From: Amylostereum areolatum
Lineage: Eukaryota; Basidiomycota; Agaricomycetes; Russulales; Stereaceae
Reading direction: 5' to 3'
DNA length: 64,000 nt
Assembly: GCA_012932865.1 (NCBI GenBank)
Contig: SAXG01000007.1
Span: 1,216,601-1,280,600, forward strand
The notes beneath the pieces are model-generated. The model worked only from the letters and a program-made list of their open reading frames with translations, did not search any database and was not told the origin of the DNA. Each line of letters begins with the position of its first letter. Within the stretch, counting starts at the first letter, position 1. Of the stretch, positions 44,122-55,200 are shown one piece after another. Position numbers and translations under genes: made by a program.

Positions 44122-45376
44122 AAACCCTCCTTCTTCTCCTCCCCCTTCGGCTGAGCTTGAAGCGCGTCCATCACGCTTTTCCGATCTTCGGCCGACAGGC
44201 TCCTAGCCCAGGCAGTGGGTGTCTCGAACGTCTGTGCTCGAGCCTCCCGCTTTGGTGGTTCCGTGTACCGGTCCCTCCCCCACATGTCTCGGATGTTCTT
44301 CACGTCCACCCTGCAGTCCCGCACCTGGTGGCCATTCTGTCCGCAGCGGAAGCATCGCCCCTTGATGTCGACACGGTTGACGTCCATCGGCTGACCTTTG
44401 CCACCGTGCACCGTGCCGGTTCCATCGCGGCGCCATGGGACCTGCCCCCCTTGTTGCCCATTGGACGATCCTTGTCCTTTGGGTTTTTGGTTCTGCACGG
44501 GTCCACTGCGCTGGGTCTTAAGGTCCTCCCGCTCCTGTCGCAGACCGTCGATCAGGATGATGCGCTCTTTGAGGTCCTCATATTTCTGAGGAACGTGACC
44601 GCTGTCGTAGATGGAGTCGATGGTCCGATAGTAGACGTTGTGTTTGAGCAGCTGCATGAGGTGGATAGGGTCCTGCGCCGTGGAGTATCCTGCCTTCCTT
44701 GCGAGTTGCTCGAACTTGGCGAAGTATTCATGGGCAGTGGTACCCTTCGTCTGTTTGAACCCGTCCAGTTCGACTGCGGCACGGTGCTGCTCATTGACGT
44801 CGGTGAAGGCCCCTTTGAGTGCTTTGTGGAAGTCCACCCAGGCGACCATGGCTCCATTGGCCAAGTGTGCATCCTCATACTTCGGCCTTCCAGGTGCGTG
44901 CTGCCTCCCCCGTCATATAGGTGAGAATGAAGAGGACTTTGTCCTTGTCCGTCACGAGGTCATCCTCAGCGGCTCGCATGTATTCCTCGCACGACCGCAT
45001 CCAGTCATTGAAGTCCTCTCGTTTCCCAGAGAAGCCTTCAGGAGTTTTTGCGTGGACTTTCTTTCGGGGGGGTCTGGCGGCGGCGGCGGCTGGGGCACTA
45101 ACAGTGACCGCAGGGGGGTTGACGGTGATGGGGGGGGCCGTGACGTTGACTGGTGGGGGGTGGCAGGTTGAGGGCAGCAACAAGCACGGCAGGGATGGCG
45201 ACCCATCGGCCATTTACTTCCATGAGCCAGGCATTGTCGGTGCCGTTATTCATGTGTTGGATGGGAGAGCCAGTTTGGCCGATGACGATGTTCCATGTTC
45301 CACCGATTTCGGTGCAGTTGGTAAGTTCGGCGGGGAGAGGGGGTTGAGGGTCGGTGCGGATCCACTGGGCAGCCAT
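44118..45376 (-). pseudogene. gag: gag of chromovirus B, two frame breaks
   Basis: Same protein as in copy A: MAAQWIRTDPQPPLP at 45376, Gag helices, and CFRCGQNGHQVRDC near 44365-44324. Extra bases near 45151 (GACTGGTGG versus GACGGTGG) and 44881 (TACTTCGG versus TACTCGG) break it into three frames. Ends KEEGF-like before TGA at 44120-44118, preceded by GGGTTTT. Confidence 0.92.
44121..44127 (-). promoter_or_regulatory. Probable -1 frameshift site between gag and pol, copy B
   Basis: Sense GGGTTTT directly before the gag TGA, identical to 11982-11988 in copy A. Confidence 0.65.
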
Positions 45377-45682
45377 GATTGGTTCGTCGAGGTCGGAGAA
45401 GTCTTCGTCGGTGACAGGCGGTAGGGCGGAGGCGGCGATGAGGTTGAAGTCGGCTTCAGTGAGGTCGTCTTGGCTTTCGTTGGCGAAGTACCAACTGATG
45501 CCACTTGTTTGGGTTGCTACGAAGGCGACTTCGACAGTGGTGTCTCCGAGTTGGACAAAGAAGTCGTTTCCTCGTTCAGTGAAGCCTAGAGGGAGGGGAT
45601 ATATGTAGCAGTTTTCGTCCTCAACGTCGGTGTCGGAGTCAGAACTGGAGTCGGAGCCGTTGAGTCCGAACGAGGGAATTGT

Positions 45683-46084
45683 TTATAAGTGGGTGAGGTC
45701 GATGACCTCTGGCTGGGTGAGGTCGATGACCTCTGGCTCTGGTGTGGGGCTGGGGGTGTTGCCTGGTGTAAGGAGGCGGTGGGTGTGTCGAGTGTCCACT
45801 GGTATTTTCTCGTTGGGCGCGTAGAAGGACTTTGGGGGTTGCTCGAGTTTGTAGCGGTAGGTGACATATGGGCAGGAGTAGACGTAGAGGTTTCCGTTTC
45901 CTTGTTCGCTTATTTTGAGGCGATAGAAGTGGATGTCTATGATGGAGTCTTCAAGTTCTTCTACGCCGAGGGCGACCTTCCAATTGTGCCAGGCCCAGGG
46001 GTCTTTAGATTCGTTGATGAGGGAGATGATAGCGTCGTGGCTGATGGGGATGAATTCTTGTACTTGCGAGCGCCAATCTTCCAT
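45683..46084 (-). CDS. ORF0 of chromovirus B, with tandem VIDLT motifs
   Basis: 134 codons from MEDWRSQVQEFIPIS to PEVIDLTQPEVIDLTHL, uninterrupted and followed by the same in-frame TAA (45685-45683) as in copy A. The two copies agree at nearly all residues although their gag and pol frames have broken independently. Confidence 0.7.
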   Translation of the reverse strand: MEDWRSQVQEFIPISHDAIISLINESKDPWAWHNWKVALGVEELEDSIIDIHFYRLKISEQGNGNLYVYSCPYVTYRYKLEQPPKSFYAPNEKIPVDTRHTHRLLTPGNTPSPTPEPEVIDLTQPEVIDLTHL

Positions 46085-46541
46085 GCACAAGCCCCCAGTC
46101 GAAATGGTTACTCTGTGCGGCAAGGGAAGATTTTGTCGAGGGAAGGTGGTTCTGTTATGAGATCGCAAGACGGTCTGCCTCAGTCTTCTCGACCTGTTGG
46201 CTGTCTCTTCGTCTAGGGGACACGAGCCCAAAGACTTCCTAAACCGCTTTCCTTTCGCCGCTTTTACTCGTTTCCTACACCGAAGGTGCACCTTCTACTG
46301 TCACCTCTGAGCTTTCAACTCCTGGTATTGGAGAGTCTCGAGTAGGTGTAACGTTTCGAGGAAACGTCAAGCCGGCACCGGTATACGTGCGCACGACCAC
46401 AATGTCAGGGTAACGAGTCGCGTACTCTGGGGGCAACGGTCTAGGGCGGCACGGGGGAAGAACAAGGTCAGTACCAGACGGGTACTACTACTACTACGCT
46501 ACAGTACGTAGGGACGGTCGTAGGGTGGTGCAAGAGTAAAC

Positions 46542-46555
46542 AGATCTCGAGCTTA
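46542..46555 (-). promoter_or_regulatory. Self-complementary primer-binding site of chromovirus B
   Basis: Sense TAAGCTCGAGATCTG next to the 5' LTR; AGCTCGAGAT here pairs with ATCTCGAGCT at 46693-46684, about 30 bp downstream of TATATAAG (near 46722-46730). Same arrangement as copy A. Confidence 0.65.
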
Positions 46556-47013
46556 TGTCAGCAACGACTAGTGCAACAGCACCAAGTTACGACACAGCTG
46601 ACTAGAAGATGAGGACGACAGAGGGGAGCCGATCAGACACGGCGACAGACGAGGGAAAGCAAGCAAAGTCGGTAGAATTGACTAGCTCGAGATAAGGAAT
46701 ATGTACAGCGAGAGCGAGCCTTATATACACAAGAGGAGAGAGACTTAGGTAAGCAACTAATACACGGCGATCAGTAAGCAGACCAAGTATAAGTAAGCAG
46801 TCGTATGTAAAAGAGCACAGCATGAGTCAGTATCGTACAGCATGAGTCAAGAGAAAGGAGTCAGACCCGGACCGAGATGAGTCACGTGGGTCCGGGCGGG
46901 ATATAGATGAGCCGGGTCCGGGCCAAGGTGGAGCCGGACCGGTGATAAGTTGATAAGTCCTAAAGCGTGTAACCAATGTAAAGTAAAAAGAAAATTATAG
47001 ACCGTTCATGACA
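46556..47013 (-). repeat. 5' LTR of chromovirus B
   Basis: 458 bp; TGTCAGCAACG to TTCATGACA; TATA box on the sense strand near 46728-46721. Confidence 0.93.
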
Positions 47014-49161
47014 GGCGGTGAACTCGATGCATTCATTTTCATAGGGGATATCTTTTGGGAGACTATGGCCTGTTTATCCAAGGATCCTGCTGTTAAGGTC
47101 GATGTCGCACGGCACTCCACTGTTCCCGCCTCCATCCACAAAATACTTCTCGGCCAGACAGACACGTGTCTATCATTTCTGATCCTGAAGGCAGTATGGC
47201 CTTGTCGGAACTGGATGACTGGCTGTGTATTGGGTGGGCCCACGAATACAAACAAGTGAATGACCGAAAATCAAGATCAGATGTGCGTAGGTTCAGGGCG
47301 GGACTGCCGATGGATTCGACGCTGATGACATTTTCAGGTTTCTGGCAAGTTCTGCGGTCCATACACCACATGATGCGAAATGACGCTTGCAGCCGCTTCG
47401 TGCTCGGTCTTATGATCGAAGCCATGATGGCCAGACTGTGGTTCCACGACAGGGCAACCGTTGTGGCCTCCACTCCATTTGATGTCCATAAGGTTCGTTT
47501 TCTTCCGCTCTGGTCATATACTCGGAGGCAACGACTCTACGGAATCTGGTCCAGGATTGGCGACAATTCATCCGCATCTTCATTGCCCTCGGTACCGCTA
47601 GCTGCGCCGACCTTGGCTGCGATGAGACCGTCCGGCTACTCGACAGCCCACCCGACTCGGCGGACGCACTTCAAGGACGAGGAATGTGTGTATGGGAGGT
47701 TCGGGAGGTTTACGACGGAGGAAGTCTCAGCGAGGAGAAGTTCGTCCTTAAGGATACGTGGATCTATAGTGACCGGAAGCTGGAGCATGCCATGCTGGAT
47801 TACATCCATCGACACCTTGGAGACGATCCACGTACGAAGCATTTCCTAACCATTGTCACTGCTGGACTTGTTCCCGTACACCCTCCTGGCTCCACCAATG
47901 ACAAGTATGTCGGGGACGACACTCGCACAGTCATTCACCGTGGTCGCAATCTTATTCCCGCCGGCTCCCCCGCTCCCCTCTACTCAGAGAATCGTGTGGT
48001 CCCCGCTCCACGGCAGAGCGCTAGCAACCGCAAGGGTGGCGAAAATAAATCATGCATCCATCGAGGAACACAGTCCTCAACAGGACCCATTCCTACCATT
48101 CCTGCTGCCGCCCGCAGGGATCATCTGTCCCTGGCAAATACCAACTTGAATGCATTCCCACGTTGTCACTATCACGTTGTGTTCGAGGAAGTTGGCATCG
48201 CCGTCACGGAGATTCGAAGATACGATGAAATGTCTGCTGTCCTGAAAGGAGCGTCTCTTGGTTAGTCCTTTTCCCCCCGCGCGGCAGCACTCTTATATAT
48301 CTTAGCATGTCTGTGCAGGACTGCAAGCGATGCACGATGCAGGTGTCATTCATCGAGATCCTAGTAGAGGAAACATTATGTCAGTCTAGCACCCCGGTGC
48401 AGGCAAAGTGGGGGTGATCATGGACCTTGAGTACGCCGTGCTCGCGGATGACACAAACTTGCCTTGTGATGCGCGAATGGTACATGTTCAGTCCCTCTTC
48501 CAACAATAAAAACAAAAATTCACAGTCGCAAAAACAGGGGACGCGCCCATTCATGCCTCTAGAGGTCATGGACAACTTGTCTTCTGATATCGGAGCCGTG
48601 GAAAAGCGCTCTCGCTGCTACGTTTCTGACACAGGCGACCTGGTCTGTGCCAACATCGGCCCCCAATCCTGCACTGCTGCACCCTTCTGTGCAAACACAT
48701 TTCACAATGTGGAGTCTGTCTGGTGGATCACGGTGTGGTTCCTGTTCACCTTCGTGCCGAAGGGATACCGCCCCCTGTCGAGCCACTACGAAGCGTACCA
48801 CGCGCTCTTTCCCGGACCGGGCAGCAGCCACGCTTCGCGGGCCACCGCATGGATTGACAAGACAGAAATGGCTGCTCGCTTGAGCTGTGTCCCCCCGGCA
48901 TGTCGGCAATGCGTCGATCTACTGGCCGATGCGCAGAATGATTTGCACCTGATGAAGATAGAGGCCTACGGCGTGCCCGATGCATTTCGTGATCCCGAGG
49001 TCTTGAAGAAGGCTGCAGGAGAGGCGACGCGTTACCTGGTGGCTGCTATGTCTTTGTTGGCCTCAAAGGTTGATGGTGGCGAGTTGATCCCCATGCCATC
49101 CTGTCCGGGAGATGTCAAGGGGTATGGCTACCTCTACCTACCTTCTGTGGATACTCGCTGA
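47014..49161 (+). pseudogene. FunK1-type fungal protein kinase, 5' end cut by chromovirus B, in-frame TAG
   Basis: FunK1 kinases are a fungal expansion of protein-kinase-like proteins. N-terminal part: GGELDAFIFIGDIFWETMAC, then after a frame change near 47160 MARLWFHDRATVVASTPFDV. Intron 47493-47554, then CVWEVREVYDGGSLSEEKFV with the lysine of VLKDTW. Intron 48261-48318, then the catalytic loop HRDPSRGNI; the metal-binding DLEYA replaces DFG. Intron 48480-48537, then GTRPFMPLEVM (activation/P+1) and HNVESVWWITVWFLF, ending SVDTR at 49161. A TAG at 48387-48389 sits in frame between the catalytic loop and DLEYA (or marks a micro-intron of about 25 nt). No start codon is visible, because the LTR of copy B ends at 47013. 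Confidence 0.85.
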
Positions 49162-49411
49162 TGCCTTGCATTGTGATACAGGTCAGGTTTAGATGGGACC
49201 GGCAACACCGACGGCCTGTTCTCATGATCACGTGGTTTGTCCGATACAATACAATACAAGTGGTGATACATGGCTTGATGAAATGCAGTGTTCTTTGTGT
49301 CGCATTTTACACATGTCACTATGTACTTCATCACCCTGTGTTCGAAGCTCCTGATCCATTGTGATGATCTTCACAAGCCTAGTCAATATATTACATAAAA
49401 TCGAAACACAT

Positions 49412-49485
49412 GGCCGACTAGCTCAGCTGGTTAGAGCGTCGTGCTAATAACGCGAAGGTCTTGGGTTCAATCCCCACGTTGGCCA
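49412..49485 (+). tRNA. tRNA-Ile (anticodon AAT)
   Basis: 74 nt, GGCCGACTAGCTC to CACGTTGGCCA. The acceptor stem GGCCGAC pairs with GTTGGCC; the D-arm is GCTC AGCTGGTTA GAGC; the anticodon stem-loop TCGTG CTAATAA CGCGA gives anticodon AAT; the T-arm is TTGGG TTCAATC CCCAC with one G-C variant. There is no intron. Discriminator base A. A run of eight T at 49512-49519 downstream can end Pol III transcription. Confidence 0.95.
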
Positions 49486-49686
49486 CTGCATTTCTTCACA
49501 TGCAGTTATTGTTTTTTTTGCCATCCCCGCTCTGAACAAGTATTTATTCAAATCTAAATAATATATATGTCATGGTCCATGAAACATTATTTTGAGGTTT
49601 TACTGTGGCTGCTCGCCACTGAAATTCAGCCCGTCATGCGAACTTGAAAGTTACGCGGTATGCCCACCTTATAATCGTGGTCTATC

Positions 49687-50692
49687 CAGACTCCTACCCA
49701 TCAACTCTACTCACGGGTTCCGGCCCCCCACACCCGACTAACCCACCTCCACAGCTCGTAGAGCGACTGGCACATAACGTCCTGACAAAGCAAGGACCCC
49801 GTGGAACCCCTCCCGCCATTCCACCCAATTCGGACGGTCAGCGCGCCTTCCGAGATGCCGGAACGGGTCGTGCCTTCTCGCGAGTTGCTCCCTCTCGCCG
49901 CTCGCGCGTAGCCTCGCGCGTAGCAGAGCGAGTTTTCGTATGTGCTCTCCCTTACGCACTGCCTTGAGTGTATTATATATGTAACAGATTGATACAGCAC
50001 AAAAGAAAAGGCTTGGAGTTTCAGTTGTTCAGCCAGTGAGCCAGATGTTTAGCGGGGGCACTGGGCTATTCATTCTGTGGCCGTTGACGGGGGATGCTGC
50101 GCTGTAGCCCTTGCCGTGTTCTTGTGTCGGCGACTTGTTGAGTCGTCGGTGACTGTGGCGCGGCCGTGGTCCAATCTCGAGTCTCGACCCGGGATGTACA
50201 TACATTCTCGCGGTCCACCCACTAGAGCCGCACCCACCCCGCATTGTGCGCGGGTATAACGCACGCGGGTCGGATACGATGTCCACCTGCATTCCGACTT
50301 TCCGAGTGAGGGGTAAGATAGGTAAACTGAATGAGCTACTTGTGAACTGTAGTACTATTTGGGGGGAAACCTGGCTACTCAGACTCTTATCATTTTGGAA
50401 ACATAGTCACAGTATACATAGTTGAATCTAATTGAATAGAAGTACTAGAACTCATGATGCCAACGGCACACGCGCGAGCGGCGAGAGGGAGCAACTCGCG
50501 AGAAGGCACGACCCGTTCCGGCATCTCGGAAGGCGCGCTGACCGTCCGAATTGGGTGGAATGGCGGGAGGGGTTCCACGGGGTCCTTGCTTTGTCAGGAC
50601 GTTATGTGCCAGTCGCTCTACGAGCTGTGGAGGTGGGTTAGTCGGGTGTGGGGGGCCGGAACCCGTGAGTAGAGTTGATGGGTAGGAGTCTG
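49687..50692. mobile_element. Non-autonomous DNA transposon with perfect 223-bp terminal inverted repeats
   Basis: The arms 49687-49909 and 50470-50692 are exact inverse copies, ending CAGACTCCTACCC at both outer ends. GGTCTATC flanks both sides (49679-49686 and 50693-50700), an 8-bp target duplication. The 560-bp centre has no coding frame. An 8-bp duplication and CAG ends fit an hAT-like element; such long inverted repeats also recall MULEs, whose duplications are usually 9 bp. No transposase is present, so it would be mobilised in trans. Confidence 0.88.
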
Positions 50693-50700
50693 GGTCTATC

Positions 50701-51206
50701 CAGCATCAGCTTCGACGTATACTAGTCGCCAGATGGTACCGCGACCCCTGCAGCTGTTCCCGAAGGACTCGAAGAATTACATCAAGATGAGAACATCCCT
50801 CGAGGCGAACGCAGAGTAGGGGGGGGTAGGTATTCGGACAGTAGCGACGGCGAGGACCGCGCGAAGTATACAGAGTGGGGTGGAGGCGTACGTAGTACAA
50901 CAGTGCGGTAGGTATGTACACTAGCGAATAGAGCCGCGAGGACGCGTAGCGGTAGAGTAACGTGCATTCGAGAGGAGAGAAAGAGAAACGCTGTGCGTAT
51001 GTGTCGTATGAGAAGTGTGTGTGTCCAAGAGGGGGCCGGGGTATTCACGAACAAGAAGAAGATGCGAACCACGGTTCAAGGAGGCCCATGCAGAACAATA
51101 CACCGAATTATTTAACACGCCGTCCGAGCCGTAACGTACAACCGCCGATTTGTGTTTTGAGAGGAAGGGAGATGCAGAGGGTACAGAGGTTGAGGACGGG
51201 GGAGGG
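50701..51206. other. 3' flank of the RING gene, no gene seen
   Basis: Purine-rich plus strand (GGGGAGGGGAAGAGAAAGGG near 51231); no supported feature. Confidence 0.4.
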
Positions 51207-52378
51207 CTATGATGAAGCGGGGAGATGGAGGGGGGGGAGGGGAAGAGAAAGGGAAGGAGAAGGAGACCGGGACAGAGACAGAGACGGGGAAAGGGGCGAG
51301 CGCGAGCGCGAGCGGCGGGCTGGATGCGGGCGCGACTCGACCCAGAGACGCTTTTTCTTGCTGAGGGGCATGAAACCTTCGAGGGCGTCCTCGTGATCGA
51401 GCGGACGTTTCGGCCTAGGGCTGCCGCCGTACGCGAGGTGCGGAAGGAGGGGTGAGATGTCGAGTTCGCGTTCGCGGTCGTGGTCGTGGTCGTGAGGCGG
51501 GGGTAAGGGCGGGGGAGTGGGGAGGGTGAGCGGCGCGAGGGGGATCGCGGTTACGACAGCTTCGGGCACTGCCCCCTCCTCCTCCCGCACCTCCATCTTC
51601 ACGCCCTGCTCCTCTATCTTGCGATCGCCATGCTCCGTGCCGACGCCCCCCGCGCCCCTGACCTCCTCCACCCACCGCCGCACCGCCGCCTCCCGCCGCG
51701 CCATCTCCTCCCGCTCGGCTTTGACCTGCTCCTTTACGAGGCGCAGGATGGCCGTGAGCCCGAGGCCGGCGGCGGACTGGGCTTCGGCGCGACGGCGCCA
51801 GGCGAGGCAGCTCTGGCGGAGGGTGATGTTTTCGGATTGGAGGCGGGCGAGGGTGGAGGGTGGGGAATGAGAGGGGGGTGAAGAGGAGGAGGAGGCGAGG
51901 GAGGTGGGTGGGGAGGGCTGATGTGCGGAGGAGGCGGACGTGGTGGCGGGGGTGGTCACGAACGGCGACGGCGATGAGATGGACGGCTCGGGTTCGGGCG
52001 AGCGCGGGGACGGCTCGTCGAGGTACAGCCTGCGAAAAGGCGAGAGGAAGTACGGTCTGAGATGGGCGGGGATGAGCGCGGCGTTGAGGGTGACTGGTCG
52101 CCGATGCTGCACGTGAGCGCTAGGGGTCGAGGAAGGGGGAAAGCGAGCGTACCGATGGGGAAGGTGGCGCGGCAGGTGGGGCAGGAGGCGGTGGTGAGGG
52201 GGTTGAGCGGACGCACGCTGCGCGCGACGCATTCGTAGCAGAAGACGTGGCCTGGTTTTATGAGCTGCGCTTAGTTTTTTTTTGTTGGTGGTGGGTGAAT
52301 GGGATAGGACGTACCGCAGGGATAGGCGGTGGGCGCCTTGAGGGTGTCGAGGCAGATGGCGCAGGAGGACATGAGCAT
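51207..52378 (-). CDS. RING-finger protein, probable E3 ubiquitin ligase
   Basis: Model 52378-52315, 52251-52153 and 52093-51207. MLMSSCAICLDTLKAPTAYP, then PCGHVFCYECVARS and SCPTCRATFPI form a C3HC4 RING near residues 6-55, which would bind two zinc ions and recruit an E2 enzyme. Both introns have GT-AG ends (GTACGT..ACCAG and GTACGC..GACCAG) and preserve the frame. After the RING come VTLNAALIPAHLRPYFLSPF, a Ser/Pro-rich linker, a coiled coil (RLQSENITLRQSCLAWRRRA, EQVKAEREEMARREAAVRRW), an acidic patch and a basic tail (PLSKKKRLW, then RRSRSRSP), probably nuclear. The frame is open upstream of the Met (NSALVPTTASDPDKHS), so the real start could be further right. The nearby gene at 53462-54172 shares the REREALLRKCAAWRAR-type helix. 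Confidence 0.75.
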
Positions 52379-53461
52379 CGAGTGCTTGTCCGGGTCACTA
52401 GCGGTGGTGGGAACGAGGGCGGAATTGAAGGACGATGTTAAGGATGAGTTACGGTGGACGAGAGGGTAGGGGGACAGGCGTTATATAGTAGCCTTGCAGG
52501 CCACCTCGGACGTCGGAGCAGCCCGCTCATTCCGAATCTTACGCGTCCCCCCCACGCACGCACTGCACGCCGCACGCATGATGTCTGCCGGAGGAGCGTG
52601 AAAGTTAACGCACTGACTCCAGCGGAAGGGCTGGGTCCCATCCAGCTCCAGTTCCTGTCTGCCCCGGTGCGCCCGAGACGGAGAGAGCGCGAGATGAACG
52701 GGGCGAAGGGAGGGGGCGAGGCAAGTCCGAGATGCTAGACACGTGCGATCCAGCTGCTCCTCGCCCGCTTCATCCTTCCAGCTGAGCATCTGCACGAAGC
52801 CATCAGCGGACGGTTGTGTCAAAGGTAAGGAGGGACAGAGAAGGGCAGCATCGGGAACGGGACTCGAGCGGGCCTCGCACTTTCCAGTGGGGGCCCAGAA
52901 CTCTAAATTTCAAACCCAGCGAGCAAGCACAGCGTGGGACTGTCCTTCCGCATTTGGATATCACGCCAGGGAACGACGTCATTCCGAGCCTCGAGGAAGG
53001 TTCGTCTCGCGGGAGAAGCATGTTGGACGATTCCGACTCCCGAGGTTACTATGCTTTAGGGACATCGTGGAAGGCTTGAGTTTGGGTTTTGCGGGAGCGG
53101 AAGATCGGAGGCGGACGGAGAGATGCTCCCTCGACTTAAGCTTTGCACTGCAGGACGTTCGCCGGAAGGAGGTGGTACTGGCACACATCGTACGCGTGTG
53201 TACTACCCGCCTGCTCTTTATAATCCATACGAATCCATATTAGCGCATCCCCAAAAATACGTTCGAACGCGTAATAACTTCGCTCCGAGCACGGCGTTGC
53301 ACCCCCAAAATAGGCGTCTCCTCGCCCCCTCCCCGAACTAAAAAAATCACCACCACCCGTCATAACCCCCATCGCTTCCCCTCCACTTCACCTACCCCCA
53401 TCGCGACGCCACACGCCGAGATCCGAGTCGACGCTATCGCGCACGTACTCTACATACATGC
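52379..53461. other. Intergenic, no supported gene
   Basis: Short frames only. Likely divergent promoter and terminator sequence between the RING gene and the gene at 53462-54172. Confidence 0.4.
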
Positions 53462-54172
53462 TTACCGACGACAACGGCCCGGAAGGCCTGAGTCCTGCGG
53501 TGGCAGCTGTGCCCCGACCCGCGCGCGCCACGCCGCGCACTTCCTCAGCAGCGCCTCCCGTTCCCGTCCCATCCGCCTCCCGCGCTCCTCGCTCGCGCGC
53601 AAAAGCCTCATCAGCCGTGCGCGGCGATCGCGCGCGGTATCGGGGTGGTCCGGCGAGGGCGAGCCTCTCATGGAAGAAGGCGGCGGCGGGAGGGTGTGCC
53701 AGGCGCGCTGGGGGTGCGTAGCGAGGACGAGGACGAGGTACGGACGGGCGAGAGCCGGCGGGACGCGACGACGGACGTCTGAAGGAGGATCGTGCGGGAC
53801 TATGTGTGTCCACATATCGCGCGGGTCAGCGCTGGATGTCTCGAACGAAGCTATAAGTACGTTGACGTACCGATGGCGATGGGGAGTGTGTCGACGAGGC
53901 ACGTCGCGCTGGTCGTCCGCGCCTTCAAGTTCGGGGGTGCGGCGCACGACGCTGTGGCGGCGGGTGGTGCGGGGCTCGTCGGGTCGTCTGTGCGTTGTGT
54001 GAAGGCCTCTCCATTAGCGCCTCCGTCGACGGTCGGGGATGGGATGCGCGAAAGGGAGGCGGGACTTACCACGGGGCGGGGCGCACTTGTTCTTGAACGC
54101 GTAGGGATCAATGTGCTGTGAGCTCGACGCCGTGGCCAGGGGCGGTTGGTATTGTTGCGCGACACTAGTCAT
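53462..54172 (-). CDS. Unrecognised three-exon protein with Arg-rich helix
   Basis: Exons 54172-54070, 54006-53871 and 53799-53462 join in frame through two GT-AG introns (GTAAGT..GAGAG and GTACGT..ACATAG). Protein about 192 residues: MTSVAQQYQPPLATASSSQH, KNKCAPPR, a low-complexity middle, then LARPYLVLVLATHPQRAWHT and a C-terminal amphipathic Arg/Glu helix (MRLLRASEERGRRMGREREA, LLRKCAAWRARV). That helix resembles the coiled coil of the neighbouring RING protein (ITLRQSCLAWRRRAEAQ), so the two may be diverged tandem relatives, but no RING is seen here. The stop lies at a GTAAGC that could be a donor, so a further exon is possible. Function unknown. Confidence 0.5.
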
Positions 54173-54985
54173 GGCGGGGGTGTAGGGTACGTCGGTCGCT
54201 ATGATATAGTTACTGCTTCGAACGCGTTCAGAGTGGGTTGTGGTGCGTCGACTTCGTGGATGGTATCTCTGGGCGAGGCCACGGCAGCGCTCGCATCGTC
54301 AGTACTTATACCGCGGCGTGCAGTGGGGCCCATCCACGATCCACGGACGCCTCGGCCATGGGGGGGGTCGCACGGCACTCCAACGCGCAGAACCGTAACT
54401 GACTGAGGGTCCACACGCACTGACCAATGTTTCCTTCCAGTCCTGGCACCCACCCATCCACGCAACAACGACCGGTCGAAATTCGAATGAGCTGGGCGTG
54501 ACCGCGCCGAGCTCGCCATGACCCCGTTCCGCCCCTGCGCGCGCCTCGACCGTACAGCGTCAGCGGGCCCCTCCACGACCGAGAACCCCCCAAGCCGTCC
54601 AGCCGTCCAGCCGTCCAGCCGTCCAGCCCTCCAGAGTTCCGAGTCGCCACAGGCACCGTGGCCGCAGAGTTCGACACCCGCCGCGGCGGGCCCTGTCAGT
54701 GCAACAAAGCATAGCAAGTTAGTAGTACAAATTCCCTGCGACGGGACTCAGCGGGGCGAAGGTCGGCCCAGTAGGAGGTTTCGGAAATAAGCACCAGTGC
54801 GAAAGCCTTGGACCTCTCTCTCTCTCGCTCTTCGAGACAAGCTCCAGACCCGTCGCCCAGGCTCTGACCGCGTTTATTTGAACACTCGCCTGGAACGCGT
54901 CGCGTACGCAAGGCGAGCAGAGGCGTGGAGATGTCGTGCGGGGCCTCGACCGTGAGACTCGAAAACAAGGCTTGAAATAAGGTTA
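54173..54985. other. Intergenic with a short tandem repeat
   Basis: Five near-perfect copies of an 8-bp unit AGCCGTCC at about 54597-54638. No supported gene. Confidence 0.5.
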
Positions 54986-55200
54986 CAGCTATTTGCATAT
55001 TGATAGAGCGCCCACGATTATTTCTTCATCATAGGGAATCAGACTCCGCGAGCTGCCGATGATTGCCGATTGGGCTGCGGCTCACAACGAGTCCTTCGTC
55101 ACTGATCGTCCCTGATCGGCAGTACTCGGCAGGACGTCGGAGTCAAGAAGCCTGTGATGAAGGAAAAACCCAAGGCGCTCTATCATTATGCAAATAGCTG
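54986..55200. mobile_element. 215-bp mariner-like MITE
   Basis: Terminal inverted repeats of 27 bp (CAGCTATTTGCATA... at 54986 and the inverse ending ...TGCAAATAGCTG at 55200) with one mismatch, flanked by TA on both sides (54984-54985, 55201-55202). A TA duplication, CAG ends and small size are typical of Tc1/mariner MITEs. No coding capacity. Confidence 0.7.

Larger units (their letters stand above)
39489..47013 (-). mobile_element. Ty3/Gypsy chromovirus, copy B (full length, with frameshifts)
   Basis: LTRs 39489-39946 and 46556-47013 (458 bp each) and a 6.6-kb interior on the minus strand in the same order as copy A. No target duplication: ATAAG precedes 39489 and GGCGG follows 47013. Breaks are at other places than in copy A (near 41810, 41927, 42478, 43443, 44050, 44881, 45151). 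A 13-bp expansion lies in the short repeat coding SVLDTDSVLDMD near 43840. Its right end abuts a FunK1 kinase frame. Confidence 0.95.
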
